A DNA stretch of 64,000 bases from Mucilaginibacter robiniae (GCF_012849215.1 NZ_CP051682.1:4278001-4342000), one strand, 5' to 3'; positions 45,011 to 54,616 are shown, numbered from the stretch's first letter. Translations and numbers: made by a program. The notes: generated by a model not told the origin, from the sequence alone.

Positions 45011-45970
45011 ATGGAATTTTTTTTAAATACGTGTAAAAGTTTATTACTCGGCGTAGCAGTAGGCGATGCATTAGGTGTGCCTGTAGAATTTAAGAGCAGA
45101 GCGTATTTGAAGCAATATCCGGTTACCAACATGACTGGATACGGCTCGCACCATCAACCCGCCGGTACGTTTTCAGATGATGCATCCCTCACATTCTGTT
45201 TAGCCGAAGGTATAGTATCAGGGTTTGACTTAAAACAGATAGCCCAAAACTTCATTAACTGGCGCAACCATAGTTACTGGACGGCTACTCATGAAGTCTT
45301 TGATATAGGAATTACCACACAACGTGCAATTGATAGGCTGGTGCGGGGAGTAGCCCCTGAATTAGCCGGCGATGAGGGTGAGAATGCAAACGGCAACGGT
45401 TCGCTTATGCGTATTCTGCCTTTACTGGTGAATATAAAAGATAAGCCAGTTGCCGAAAGGTTCGAGATTATTAAAAAGGTCTCGTCGGTAACGCACAGGC
45501 ACATACGTACGGTTATTGCTTGTTTCTATTATTTAGAGTTTGCCTTACAGATATTGCAGGGTAAGCAAAAGATGGAAGTTTACTTAAGCTTGCAGAAAAC
45601 TTTTCCAGATACGCTTATAAAGCTATTTATACCTGAAAGTGAAATTGCAATTTTCATCCGCCTGCTGGTAGACCGGATAAATATGATCGGCGAAGGTCAA
45701 ATATACAGTAGCGGTTATGTGGTGCATACGTTAGAGGCCAGCATTTGGTGTTTGCTTACTACCAACACTTATGCTGAAGCTACTTTAAAAGCTGTAAACC
45801 TGGGCGAAGACACCGATACAACAGCCGCAGTTACCGGTGGCTTAGCCGGATTGCTCTATGGACTTGATGGTATACCGCAGAAGTGGCTGCTGACATTAGC
45901 AAGAAGAGACGATATTGAAGAACTGGCTCTAAGACTCTTCAATAAAATACATTCTGGTGGAGCGTTTTAG
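45011..45970 (+). CDS. ADP-ribosylglycohydrolase (DraG-like)
   Basis: A 319-residue enzyme of the ADP-ribosylglycohydrolase family. It removes ADP-ribose from proteins, releasing a product that can feed back on NrtR. The family motifs are visible: GVAVGDALGVPVEF near the N terminus, GTFSDDASLT (metal-binding Asp residues) and, near the C terminus, NLGEDTDTTAAVTGGLAG. It is the last gene of the NAD salvage cluster, 24 bases after nadV. Whether it acts on a particular protein or on free ADP-ribose species is unknown. Confidence 0.9.
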   Translation: MEFFLNTCKSLLLGVAVGDALGVPVEFKSRAYLKQYPVTNMTGYGSHHQPAGTFSDDASLTFCLAEGIVSGFDLKQIAQNFINWRNHSYWTATHEVFDIGITTQRAIDRLVRGVAPELAGDEGENANGNGSLMRILPLLVNIKDKPVAERFEIIKKVSSVTHRHIRTVIACFYYLEFALQILQGKQKMEVYLSLQKTFPDTLIKLFIPESEIAIFIRLLVDRINMIGEGQIYSSGYVVHTLEASIWCLLTTNTYAEATLKAVNLGEDTDTTAAVTGGLAGLLYGLDGIPQKWLLTLARRDDIEELALRLFNKIHSGGAF

Positions 45971-46017
45971 GCACAATGACAAGAGTAATAAGTTATGCGG
46001 GAACCCTCACTCTTATG

Positions 46018-46200
46018 TTAAGCTGTCACTTTTTTCTGTCGGTAATAAATGAAGATATAAAATACAATAGTGGATACGGGTATAACGGCAATGGTAATCA
46101 TACCTAACATCGCAAAACCTACAGAACCAATAGCACATTTTATATCCGAAGGTAGACTAATGATATCCGATAGCTGGCCAATATAGGACACAGGATTCAC
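46018..46200 (-). CDS. possible small membrane protein
   Basis: A 60-residue frame with a GTG start and one strong membrane segment (VGFAMLGMITIAVIPVSTIV, about residues 27-46) with a basic tail (RQKKVTA). Upstream sequence in another frame also looks membrane-like (SRTPIFIAAITLIYIVL), so this may be the end of a frameshifted gene. No family is recognised. Confidence 0.35.
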   Translation of the reverse strand: MNPVSYIGQLSDIISLPSDIKCAIGSVGFAMLGMITIAVIPVSTIVFYIFIYYRQKKVTA

Positions 46201-46603
46201 AGGACTATATAAATTAAGGTGATGGCAGCAATAAATATAGGTGTGCGGCTCTTAAGCGAAAAATACAACAAGTAATATGTAGTATCGGTGCAATGCACAT
46301 TAGTATCAGAACAGCAAAAACATGAACATCCTATTTTATATATTAATACCCAAAATTGCAATAAAGTAACCTTTGTCGGACCCTTTCAAGGCGCTTAGCT
46401 CAATTATGGTTCAATAACAACGCCATTAGTGTAAATTTCTTGGCAACACAAAGCTATTGCAGACGTTCCAAATGTAATACTAAACTTATCCTGAGCGCAA
46501 GCTCACCATGGGCTCACGTTACCGCAGCAAAAGTATAGAACGTTTTATTCAGGAATTTTATCAGATTATGGGTATTTAAATTACCTTGAGTTGGCAAACT
46601 TAT
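46201..46603. other. noncoding gap
   Basis: About 400 bases without a supported gene. A short tRNA-like 5' string near 46391 (GGCGCTTAGCTCAA) does not fold into a full tRNA. Confidence 0.4.
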
Positions 46604-48517
46604 TTATTCAAATTTGATGAAGTAAAATGCACTTACGGAATTGACTCTGACGCCATCCTTCTTCGTGAAGTCAAAGCTAATTTCCTTTACTTGAACAGTT
46701 ACTTTAATGCCTGCTTTTTGCTGGGTTAGCTGAAGGTTTTGCTTTGGCAGCAAGTACCATTTGTCCAAACCCCGTGCTGCGCTGGTATCTTTATAAGTAC
46801 TTAGCTTATCGCCTTGCTGCACAATTTGTTTAGCCAGATCTTTAACCGAAAACGTGAATTTGGTTGGCCCTATATCCAGTATCATAGCGTCGTTATAGTC
46901 AAAGCTATCCCGTTGCCGTACTGCGTAACTGGCTACCGTATCAACACTTACCGTATCTGTATAAATGTCTTTAACCAGCATATAATCATAACCTGTTAAA
47001 GATGATACTTTTTCCTTAGTGCGAACGTAATAATTGGCGTTGAGTTCATTCTCTATTTGATCTTCACTATAATGCTCCCGGTATTCATATCCATCTAAGT
47101 TCAAATAGTTCTCTATCCAGTTCTTTTTATACAAGTTAAAGCCATATTCGTCTGGCACATGATTATTGTCTTTTTCCCAACGCTGTTTCAGCAAATTTTC
47201 CTGCCTTTGCAAATCAACGCTCAATAATGGCTGCAGTGCTTGAAAATCATAATGCTTCAGGATATAACTAAGTGTACTGCCCATACGCACAGCTGCATAA
47301 GGCTTGACCTTTTCCTCCTTAACAGGCATCAGCTTACTTTGCCGTATCAGATTCTCTTTCTTGAACAGATCTGACAACACAGATATTTGCGAGTTAAGAC
47401 TAACGGTAGTAGCGCTTTGCGGACCGTAAATAATAAGCATAATAATTACGAATAATGAAATGGGTATCGCCTTAATCGTAGTCTTTTTATAAGACAGAAA
47501 GTAGACAATCAAAAATAGCAGCCAGACAGCTAGCACTATTAGGAAATAACGGTACTGGGTAATACCATAAGTGCTAATTCGCTTGGTAACAGCCAACACC
47601 AACAAAGCAACTAAAGGAACCAGGAATAGATAAAAATATTTGCTGTATAACTTTATCCAACTGTTACCTTCCTGCTCGCGGATGGGGTAAACTAACAGTA
47701 ACGCTAACAACCCAAGCCCGGCGTAACCAAGTATCAACCCAGATACCATTCCTTTTGGTAATTCCCATTCTATCAGAATTTTCAATTCATAAACCAGCAA
47801 TATTACTAAGTAAACCGTGGCTAACGGTATGAGAATGTACTGACTGAAAAATTTCAGACCTTTTGGATAATCAGTCAGTGTTTTATGGCGGCTAATATTT
47901 TCCGGGATGCCGGCCAGGAAGAAAAAAGTATTAAAAACACCGAAAATAATAGTCCAGGTATACTGCAGATAGCGCCAATCCAGATGTATTCCGAATATAC
48001 TGTTTATCATCCCAAATGCTGCACTTAAACCTATTGCCAGAACTAAACTGTACAACAACCCAGTAAGCAAACGAATAAACAGTGTTTTGTTAAATTGCCA
48101 AAATGCAATAGTGTCACCAGAGCTGGTGAAAGCCGCGAACGACACCAGCAAATGCATAGCTACCAACAGCAATGCAAAATGAACTATGTGCTGAGGATAT
48201 TCGTCGGGATGAAAAACGAATAAAAAGAACATGGCTATTGCCGCAGTCAGGCATTTGAGCAGAAGTTGTCTGCCAATAGACAATCCCTTATCCGTAACAA
48301 ATAGAGAGGCTGATAAGCTTGACGGCAAACCAATAGCTGCCATCATTAAAATACGTGTATACCATTCATTGCTGATATAGCCATAAATATAATCTGATAA
48401 GAGAGCAACAGCCGCGTAGGTTCCGACTAATGCAAAAACAAGCTCAAAAGGGAAACGCCTGATAGTATTTGCAACATGGCGAAACATATGATTTATGGAT
48501 GGTAACTGTAATGGCAT
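46604..48517 (-). CDS. DUF4153 integral membrane protein
   Basis: A 637-residue polytopic membrane protein with about ten to twelve hydrophobic segments in the first 400 residues and a soluble C-terminal third (for example KYDFN-type polar sequence and YEYREHYSEDQIENELNANY). The arrangement matches DUF4153, common in Bacteroidota and Firmicutes. Function is unknown. It is monocistronic. Two possible ATG starts lie ten codons apart (48517 and 48487). Confidence 0.75.
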   Translation of the reverse strand: MPLQLPSINHMFRHVANTIRRFPFELVFALVGTYAAVALLSDYIYGYISNEWYTRILMMAAIGLPSSLSASLFVTDKGLSIGRQLLLKCLTAAIAMFFLFVFHPDEYPQHIVHFALLLVAMHLLVSFAAFTSSGDTIAFWQFNKTLFIRLLTGLLYSLVLAIGLSAAFGMINSIFGIHLDWRYLQYTWTIIFGVFNTFFFLAGIPENISRHKTLTDYPKGLKFFSQYILIPLATVYLVILLVYELKILIEWELPKGMVSGLILGYAGLGLLALLLVYPIREQEGNSWIKLYSKYFYLFLVPLVALLVLAVTKRISTYGITQYRYFLIVLAVWLLFLIVYFLSYKKTTIKAIPISLFVIIMLIIYGPQSATTVSLNSQISVLSDLFKKENLIRQSKLMPVKEEKVKPYAAVRMGSTLSYILKHYDFQALQPLLSVDLQRQENLLKQRWEKDNNHVPDEYGFNLYKKNWIENYLNLDGYEYREHYSEDQIENELNANYYVRTKEKVSSLTGYDYMLVKDIYTDTVSVDTVASYAVRQRDSFDYNDAMILDIGPTKFTFSVKDLAKQIVQQGDKLSTYKDTSAARGLDKWYLLPKQNLQLTQQKAGIKVTVQVKEISFDFTKKDGVRVNSVSAFYFIKFE

Positions 48518-48711
48518 TGATTATAACGGAGTGTTTAGGTAAGGTGAAACAATTTGCTGTCTGTATCAGATAGGTCCGTAGGTTAAGCTCAGCACTATGG
48601 CATAACGCTGATGGGTCTGTTTGGTTATACGGTTGGTAGTAAGATAATACTGGTGTCACTTATATTAAAAGTTATAAATAAGTATAAGTGTATAATTGTT
48701 AAAAAATGTTT

Positions 48712-49137
48712 TTAAAAGAAGATGTCTATATAATCTGTAGAAATACCATCACAATTGAGCATCTGTTGCAAACGCCAGTATTTGCGTTTACCTGAAGCCT
48801 TAAAAATGACCAACCCTGTACTTTCGCAAGGCTGCCCGTTATTGACATAAGAAATTTTAGATACAATTTTACCATTGAACTTGAGTTCACGTCCTCTAGC
48901 TAGAAAAGTTCCTTTGATCGTAACATAATCATTTTTAAGCTTGTCCCTTTGCTCTCCTTCAATGCTGTATTCATCTCTTCCCAACGATCGTATCAGAACC
49001 GTTCCGGGTTTATTCTTGTTATCGAAAGTAATATATTGAATGGTGAAAGCATGCTGACCGACCCTCACGGGAACTGTTTGAGCGGTTGCAAACAACTTGA
49101 AGACCAGCAACAAGGCAAGAAATGGGGTAAACTTCAT
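48712..49137 (-). CDS. exported protein of unknown function
   Basis: A 141-residue protein with a signal peptide ending near LFATAQ. The mature part is beta-rich (YITFDNKNKPGTVLIRSLG, KLKNDYVTIKGTFLARGREL) with two Cys (QPCEST and LNCDGI) that could form a disulfide. No family is recognised. The frame is clean with an ATG start. Confidence 0.6.
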   Translation of the reverse strand: MKFTPFLALLLVFKLFATAQTVPVRVGQHAFTIQYITFDNKNKPGTVLIRSLGRDEYSIEGEQRDKLKNDYVTIKGTFLARGRELKFNGKIVSKISYVNNGQPCESTGLVIFKASGKRKYWRLQQMLNCDGISTDYIDIFF

Positions 49138-49763
49138 AAATAAGGTTTGGCAGATGCCTATTATAAACGTGGGATTATTTTACTTGTTTAAGTCAATAGA
49201 TACTTTTGCTGCAACTACATAGCGAATATGTTCATATCAAACTTTTCAGCTATTTATGTCTAGTTCCATAACTACCGCAAAGGTATTGTAAACCAGGCAA
49301 CACGATTGGTGACAATATTTTATCAGACCCAAAAAAGACCAAACAGCTGCCTAATGATGAAAAGGTGGATCACTTATTTGATCAATTCTTTTAGCTTAAT
49401 TACACTCATCTTAATTGAATATAAGGGCATGAACTAGCATGCGCTTATCATTGCGTAAAGCATGATTGAGATACTTGCAATGAACCACACTGCTAATAAC
49501 ATCTTACGGGGTGAGAAGAAGACTATTTAGACTGCGACTGTGAAGTTTTTACCAAATTGTTGGAAGCTAATAGGTTAATGAGTTGAGTAATGATTGCCCT
49601 GCACTACAAGGTGATTAACAATCATTTTTAAACAGTTTCAAATGTCTTGCGCAAAATTCGCTTGACATTTGAAACTGAAAGCTTCTAAAATTAATATAAA
49701 GGATAATTCGATTTATAAAAAGTTACAACTATGCAGTTTTCACTGTAAGTAATAATTTTGTTC
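49138..49763. other. noncoding gap with one hairpin
   Basis: About 625 bases with no supported gene. It contains a perfect 14-bp hairpin (49633-49646 with 49664-49677, 17-nt loop) downstream of the M48 protease gene. A short frame ending KKTKQLPNDEKVDHLFDQFF near 49380 might be the end of a lost HTH gene, but it is too short to call. Confidence 0.4.
49633..49677 (-). terminator. possible terminator of the M48 protease gene
   Basis: Stem CAGTTTCAAATGTC with a perfect complement and a 17-nt loop. It lies 87 bases past the protease stop, on the correct side. No U-tract. Confidence 0.45.
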
Positions 49764-50549
49764 TTAAGCTAATCCATCCTTCTTAGCTTTCGCTATCACC
49801 TTAGCGGCACGATCTGCGCTACCTGGATGTGAGCTCAGCATTTTCTGAGATTTACTTTGCGTAGTACCTGACGATGTTTCTAGGGCTGCCAGTTTGTTAA
49901 AGGCGCTGGCTAAAGCTGTTACTTTGTAGCTATTACTTTTCAGAAAATCATAAGAGTAATCATCAGCTTCACTTTCCTGCTTACGGCTATAACGGCTGTC
50001 CAGCAAGGCCCCTGCAAACGTACCTAACTGGCTTTCAGACAATGTATTTACAACGCTTGATTGTGAAGATGCCGCATCAGTCAGCGCCTCTCTTTTATAA
50101 ACCGCCCTTACCGCATCCCGGCTATCTTTGTGAGCCACGTGGCCAATCTCATGACCGATAACGCCCAGCAGTTCTTCGTCTGTCATCATATCCATTAAAG
50201 CAGAGAATACCCGAACGCTGCCATCGGCGCAGGCAAAGGCATTAATATCTTTTACTTTGTAAACCTTGTAATTGAGGTTCAGACCGTCTTGGTGCTGATG
50301 CTTGGCAAAGATCTTGTTCAGCCGCACCGTATACGGGTCAGTTGGGCTGGCTACTGGATTATGTGCATCCATCCAGGTTACCGCTTCAGAGGCTAATTTG
50401 GCGGCATCAGCGTCAGAAAAGGTGGCGGCTTTGAACCCCTTTTCACCGGCGCTAATAGTTTTGGTGTTAATTTTAAATTGTGCGGAAACCGAACTAATGG
50501 TTAATGAGAGGCTCAAGGCCAGAAAGGTTTGTGATAATAATGATTTCAT
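49764..50549 (-). CDS. secreted M48 family metalloprotease
   Basis: A 261-residue exported protease with a signal peptide ending near SSVSAQ. The zinc motif HEIGH (GVIGHEIGHVAHKDS, about residue 133) and the third zinc ligand Glu in QESEADDYSYDFL are both present. It resembles the Bacteroidota members of the BepA/LoiP-like group that act in the periplasm on misfolded or outer-membrane proteins. That role is inferred. The gene is alone on its strand. Confidence 0.9.
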   Translation of the reverse strand: MKSLLSQTFLALSLSLTISSVSAQFKINTKTISAGEKGFKAATFSDADAAKLASEAVTWMDAHNPVASPTDPYTVRLNKIFAKHQHQDGLNLNYKVYKVKDINAFACADGSVRVFSALMDMMTDEELLGVIGHEIGHVAHKDSRDAVRAVYKREALTDAASSQSSVVNTLSESQLGTFAGALLDSRYSRKQESEADDYSYDFLKSNSYKVTALASAFNKLAALETSSGTTQSKSQKMLSSHPGSADRAAKVIAKAKKDGLA

Positions 50550-50719
50550 AAGGGCTAATATTACGGTTGTTTATGCAAGGTAACAGCAATTCAATAAATA
50601 TGTTTATGACAGGAGATTACACACTAGGGGGATCAAGCAACTAAAAGCGGGGTAGTTTTTCTCCGGTCTTGTTGTTTACGAAACTGTTATTGACAACGTT
50701 AAATCACAGCAACAAAGGT

Positions 50720-51370
50720 TCAGGCTGTCAGCAAAGTCAAAAGAGCTAACAGAAAGCATATGATGCACGATATAAAGATTATTCCGGTTTTGATTTCACA
50801 AAAATGGTGGTGCTTTTTCAATACCGTTCTGCGGACGAGTGGGACAAAAAACAGGCAAAGGCAAATCAGAAATAAGAGACCCAAGGGAAGAAACATAGCG
50901 CCCGGGAGATTGAAAAATGAATGTTTACCTGCATCATGGATGATAGCCGGAATACACAACACATTCCAGCTAACGACGATGCCAACCACCGCACTGGTTT
51001 TAATCGGAAAGCTTCCTGAAGATTGTAAACTGGCAATTTCCTGTTCGATAGTTTCAGGCATAGGTTCGCAGTTAAGCAAAAATCCGGTGTCTCTAATATG
51101 CTGGATTAAAGAATTTGCATTACCAACTGGCCTGAAAATAATATGATCACTATATCCACTTACTTTATGTCTGATCTTAATACCTTTCCGGATACCTAGG
51201 AAAGAGTCATGTAAGTCGATTGACACAGTATCAGAAGGCCGAAATATAACGGTGCCTACTAAAGATATGGTTAATTGTACCTTAAATGGAGTAATCGTCA
51301 GTCTGGCGAAAGGATACGTACCATGCGCATTTCCAATCTCACCGCCACCTGTTACTATAAATTCTCTCAT
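50720..51370 (-). CDS. membrane protein of unknown function
   Basis: A 216-residue protein. The first 120 residues form a soluble beta-rich domain that starts MREFIVTGGGEIGNAHGTYP and contains VSIDLHDSFLGIRKGIKIRH, a pattern like a small PH-type domain. Three hydrophobic helices follow (about 126-143, 154-175 and 195-215). No family is recognised. It belongs to a group of four small membrane genes on the minus strand (50.7-53.3 kb). Confidence 0.55.
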   Translation of the reverse strand: MREFIVTGGGEIGNAHGTYPFARLTITPFKVQLTISLVGTVIFRPSDTVSIDLHDSFLGIRKGIKIRHKVSGYSDHIIFRPVGNANSLIQHIRDTGFLLNCEPMPETIEQEIASLQSSGSFPIKTSAVVGIVVSWNVLCIPAIIHDAGKHSFFNLPGAMFLPLGLLFLICLCLFFVPLVRRTVLKKHHHFCEIKTGIIFISCIICFLLALLTLLTA

Positions 51371-51506
51371 CTATTAATCAAGTAAACAATTCATGATTAT
51401 CAAAAATGCAATAAAGTATTTTTACTAAACACTTTATTGCATATCCTAATAGTGCATTCATGCTTTCAAGAGACTTACGCAACAAAAAATATGATCAAAC
51501 TCTACA

Positions 51507-51983
51507 TTATGCATTGAGTTTGGAAGTACAATTTTCAATAGTCTGTTTTAGTTCGCTAAAGCGCTCAAGCTCCGGGATAATCTCTATGTTTCCTTCACCT
51601 GTCAGCCAGCGTGCAATTGCAGATTTGCTTCTATCGCGAAGTGCTATTGTACCATCCGTCTTATTTGTTATTAACAAGTTCTCCCACTGAATTTTTTTGT
51701 CGTTAGGTGGCATATAGAACGCTACACCCTCATCATCCAATACAATTCGATAATGGCGGTACCTTTGCTTAAGTAGCATATACCCTAACAGTAAAGCCAA
51801 TCCGTAAGCCGGGATGCATACAGCAGCTCCTGTAAACACATATGTCCAGTCAAACTTGAGTCTTAAGGTTATATACACCGTAAACAATACATAAACAATA
51901 ACCATCAACTTGACAGCCATTTTAATGGTTCGAAAAGCAGCAGCAGGTAGCTTTGCTGTATCTATTTTGTAGACTTGATACAT
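51507..51983 (-). CDS. membrane protein with PH-like domain, unknown function
   Basis: A protein of about 158 residues starting MYQVYKIDTAKLPAAAFR (ATG 51983). A GTG at 52007 is less likely because it sits in a hairpin. Two membrane helices at about residues 23-45 and 50-75 are followed by a soluble C-terminal part (IVLDDEGVAFYMPPNDKKIQ, WENLLITNK) with the strand pattern of a bacterial PH domain. Function unknown. It is similar in layout to the neighbouring gene at 52369. Confidence 0.6.
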   Translation of the reverse strand: MYQVYKIDTAKLPAAAFRTIKMAVKLMVIVYVLFTVYITLRLKFDWTYVFTGAAVCIPAYGLALLLGYMLLKQRYRHYRIVLDDEGVAFYMPPNDKKIQWENLLITNKTDGTIALRDRSKSAIARWLTGEGNIEIIPELERFSELKQTIENCTSKLNA

Positions 51984-52003
51984 GTAATAAAACAATAATT
52001 GTC

Positions 52004-52046
52004 TCACAGTTAACCAACAAGGAGCTAACTTGTTGGTTAACTGTGA
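52004..52046. terminator. 18-bp hairpin between divergent frames
   Basis: Perfect arms 52004-52021 and 52029-52046 (TCACAGTTAACCAACAAG) with a 7-nt loop. It lies just upstream of the minus-strand membrane gene and before a weak plus-strand frame. It could be an operator or an attenuator, not a terminator of a known gene. Confidence 0.5.
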
Positions 52047-52192
52047 TGTTGACGAATTTGAATTTGTTCTTATGAAAAAGACCAGATTATTTAATCTGCC
52101 TCTTATGGGGCGTGCAGCAGAAGAAAACAGACATGGCGGTAAAGCGCTAGCTTGCCCGCGGTGCTTATGCAGAGAGTTGGTTTTATTGGTAT

Positions 52193-52384
52193 TTGTGGTT
52201 GCTAATCGGCGTTCCGCTACTTTTTGCTTTGAGCTTGCTTAAAGACAGGTTCTTTCCTAAGCTGATATTGAGCCCCAAAACATCCTCCGGTTTGCGGAAG
52301 TTTTTTGATATTGTATTAATTGTGATTTTGTCAGTTGTCGGATTAATTATTTTGATAGTGCTGCTGACTTACTTCTTCCTGTAG
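52193..52384 (+). CDS. possible small two-helix membrane protein
   Basis: A 63-residue frame with a TTG start and two membrane segments (WLLIGVPLLFALSLL and VLIVILSVVGLIILIVLLTY). The frame is open back to a stop near 52150, so the true start is unclear. An overlapping ATG frame at 52052 starts MKKTRLFNLPLMGRAAEENR and could be its 5' part after a frameshift. Tail-to-tail overlap with the minus-strand gene at 52369. Confidence 0.35.
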   Translation: MWLLIGVPLLFALSLLKDRFFPKLILSPKTSSGLRKFFDIVLIVILSVVGLIILIVLLTYFFL

Positions 52385-52911
52385 CTTAACGAACTGTGCT
52401 TTGATTTTAGATGCAAGTACTTATCAAGGGCAGCTAATACATGCTCCTGAAAATCTAAAGCATGTGCACTGTTTTCATTCATTACCGCTGATGAAATAAC
52501 AGTACTGGTATTCCACCATTTGGAATTTTTTGGAACAACATTGTACCGGAACGTACCCCTGGCGCTCCGCATAAGGATAATGCCGGAAATCTCGTCAAAA
52601 GGCAATGTTGTGGTTCGCCAAAAGCCAAAAAGGAGTTTATACATTACCCGGTTATTTCTATTAAATATAATGGTGGTGCGGCCAAATAGCCCAAAGAAGA
52701 TAATCATTAACAGGTAGAGCACTGTTATCGGCCACAAAACAGATATAACGTTTGTAGAAGTATCATTAAATGCGTTAACTACTAATAGCACCCACACTAT
52801 GCACACTATGCTAGTAATTACACACATAATATAGATAGCACCATACGGATAAACTGTAACTTGTTCAGGTGTAATTTCCCAGCGGGTCTGGATTAAACGC
52901 TTTATCGTCAT
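52369..52911 (-). CDS. membrane protein with PH-like domain, unknown function
   Basis: A 180-residue protein with two membrane helices (about residues 27-48 and 56-76) and a C-terminal domain with a PH-like strand series (TTIIFNRNNRVMYKLLFGFW, RTTTLPFDEISGIILM). The layout repeats that of the neighbouring genes, suggesting a small divergent family. No function known. Confidence 0.6.
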   Translation of the reverse strand: MTIKRLIQTRWEITPEQVTVYPYGAIYIMCVITSIVCIVWVLLVVNAFNDTSTNVISVLWPITVLYLLMIIFFGLFGRTTIIFNRNNRVMYKLLFGFWRTTTLPFDEISGIILMRSARGTFRYNVVPKNSKWWNTSTVISSAVMNENSAHALDFQEHVLAALDKYLHLKSKHSSLSYRKK

Positions 52912-53003
52912 GTTCGAGAAAAGGTTAACTGTTTTATAGGAAACAGGTTACAAAGCTACCGGTTTTATTGCGCTGTATTATTTTGCAACATCTACAAAGT
53001 TTA
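52912..53003. other. short gap
   Basis: 92 bases with nothing recognised. Confidence 0.3.
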
Positions 53004-53327
53004 TCACCCTGTTGCAGTAATGCAGAGATTAAATCTATATAAGTGTAAGAACCGGGTTGGAACATGTTGATATGTTGAGCCGCGACAGGAAACCAGCCAG
53101 TCTATACTTATGAGCTCGGCAAAGACCATAAGCCCGAACCACCACATGTAAGATGCGAAACCGATCCACAGGCCCCCCAACGCAGATCTCAGTACTAAGT
53201 GGTAAAAGTGAATGTTGTGAATCAATACAAGTTCACCGTCCTTTTTCAATAAAATACGTTTCTCGGACGTCAATGCTATTGAATATATGTTGACTCCAGT
53301 TTGAGCTACGGCTGAAATAGTTAACAT
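53004..53327 (-). CDS. possible small membrane protein
   Basis: A 107-residue frame with an ATG start (53327), a beta-like N-terminal part (NIYSIALTSEKRILLKKDGE) and a hydrophobic stretch (LRSALGGLWIGFASYMWWFG). It lies at the end of the cluster of PH-like membrane genes. Short and unsupported by a family; it may be a remnant. Confidence 0.35.
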   Translation of the reverse strand: MLTISAVAQTGVNIYSIALTSEKRILLKKDGELVLIHNIHFYHLVLRSALGGLWIGFASYMWWFGLMVFAELISIDWLVSCRGSTYQHVPTRFLHLYRFNLCITATG

Positions 53328-53492
53328 TTACTTAAACAGCGGGTTAATAACTTGCATACTGTTGTGTTAGTTTGCTACTTTGGAAGTGTCTTCAATCCTT
53401 TATCAACATTTATAGCAACATTTGTAAAATCAAAATGAGAGGTGTTATTGATGTGAGTTCTCATTGAAAAACTCCTATTGTCATTAGTGCCA

Positions 53493-54362
53493 TTATTTAA
53501 AGCTTTTTTTGATGGCATGGTTCAGGTTGCTAGCCGACCAGTAACCGCTTCCAATGATTCTGCGAATAGTAAAAAGCGGCTCCTTAGAATCACGCTTTTC
53601 TGCCAATTGAAAAGCTGCTTTGAAGTGGTGCTTTTTTAGTTCCGGCAGTATGGATGTGTTCCATAACCCATAAGGATAAGCAAAGTATTCAACCTTCTTA
53701 CCAGTTAACTGCTCCAAGGTATTGGTTGGGCCATCCACCTGTACTGTCCAGTCATCCAGTTTCGGGTTAACATCATGTTTATATCGGATTACCATTTTAT
53801 GATCCCAGGTATGGCTGCCAATTACGTTGCCTTCTTCAGACAGTTGTTTGACTTGCGCCTTGGTCATATAATGACGGTGACCCAGTGAAACGGTCATGAT
53901 AAAGTACAGGGCTTTAAAATTATATTTCTGAAGTTCAGCTCGTCCTATGGTGAACTGGTCTAGATCTGTATCATCAAGAGTGATCATGATGGGGTTAGCC
54001 GGTAAAGGTGCACCTGTAGTCAGATATGCAAAGAGCTGATTAGGCAAGATAGAATGATAGCCGCTATCAGCCAGCATTTTGATTTGGGACTTAAAGCGAT
54101 CTACCGGGCAGATATCGTCCTTGGCACTTTTAGAATCACGGGCAGTCCAATTGCGGATTTGATGATAACACAGCACAGGCACTTCCTTACGCGTCACAAT
54201 GGTTTCCGCATCTGATGTTTGTACAAGCGTTATTGTTGTGCTACGTGTTGTTGTATAACTATCTTGGTGATTAGGTGCGTTTTGATGACCTGTTGGCTGG
54301 CAAGATGCCAAATAGAATAGTGTTATTATAGGCAGTAAATACTTTGCTAGGTTGTTTGTCAT
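53493..54362 (-). CDS. polysaccharide deacetylase family lipoprotein
   Basis: A 289-residue lipoprotein (FYLASCQP, acylated Cys near residue 21) with a NodB-type deacetylase domain. The first Asp of the family motif lies in ITLDDTDLDQ, which replaces the more usual TFDDG. The zinc-ligand His pair lies in GSHTWDHK. VEYFAYPYG gives the third motif. Together with VLCYHQIRNW at the start of the domain, the block fits the family. Probable substrate is N-acetylglucosamine polymer or peptidoglycan in the periplasm; not shown. The gene is monocistronic. Confidence 0.88.
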   Translation of the reverse strand: MTNNLAKYLLPIITLFYLASCQPTGHQNAPNHQDSYTTTRSTTITLVQTSDAETIVTRKEVPVLCYHQIRNWTARDSKSAKDDICPVDRFKSQIKMLADSGYHSILPNQLFAYLTTGAPLPANPIMITLDDTDLDQFTIGRAELQKYNFKALYFIMTVSLGHRHYMTKAQVKQLSEEGNVIGSHTWDHKMVIRYKHDVNPKLDDWTVQVDGPTNTLEQLTGKKVEYFAYPYGLWNTSILPELKKHHFKAAFQLAEKRDSKEPLFTIRRIIGSGYWSASNLNHAIKKSFK

Positions 54363-54616
54363 GCTGGTTGATCAGGTATGGGTATTGCACATCGTAAATA
54401 TAATTTAGTCAGGTGACATGCGAAGATGATCTCGGCACTAATCAATGAGATCTTGGAGGTAAAGCTACTTTATTAGTTAAAAAAAGAAGGTCTATTTTAT
54501 AAAAATCTCTCTTTTTGCACACTTCTACACTGAATATATGACAAGGAGTGCACGAAATTAACTTCGAAAGTTTTCTTTAATGCAATCAGTGGCTTAAGTA
54601 GACCAAAGCCTTGTTT
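54363..54616. other. noncoding gap
   Basis: 254 bases with no supported frame, between the deacetylase gene and the kinase relic. Confidence 0.4.

Noticed and set aside
46391..46430. tRNA-like 5' string (GGCGCTTAGCTCAA)
   Set aside because: Only the D-arm-like part is present. No anticodon or T arm pairs with it, so it is not a tRNA gene.
49330..49395. Frame ending KKTKQLPNDEKVDHLFDQFF that resembles the end of an XRE-type regulator
   Set aside because: Too short and without a HTH; resemblance may be chance.
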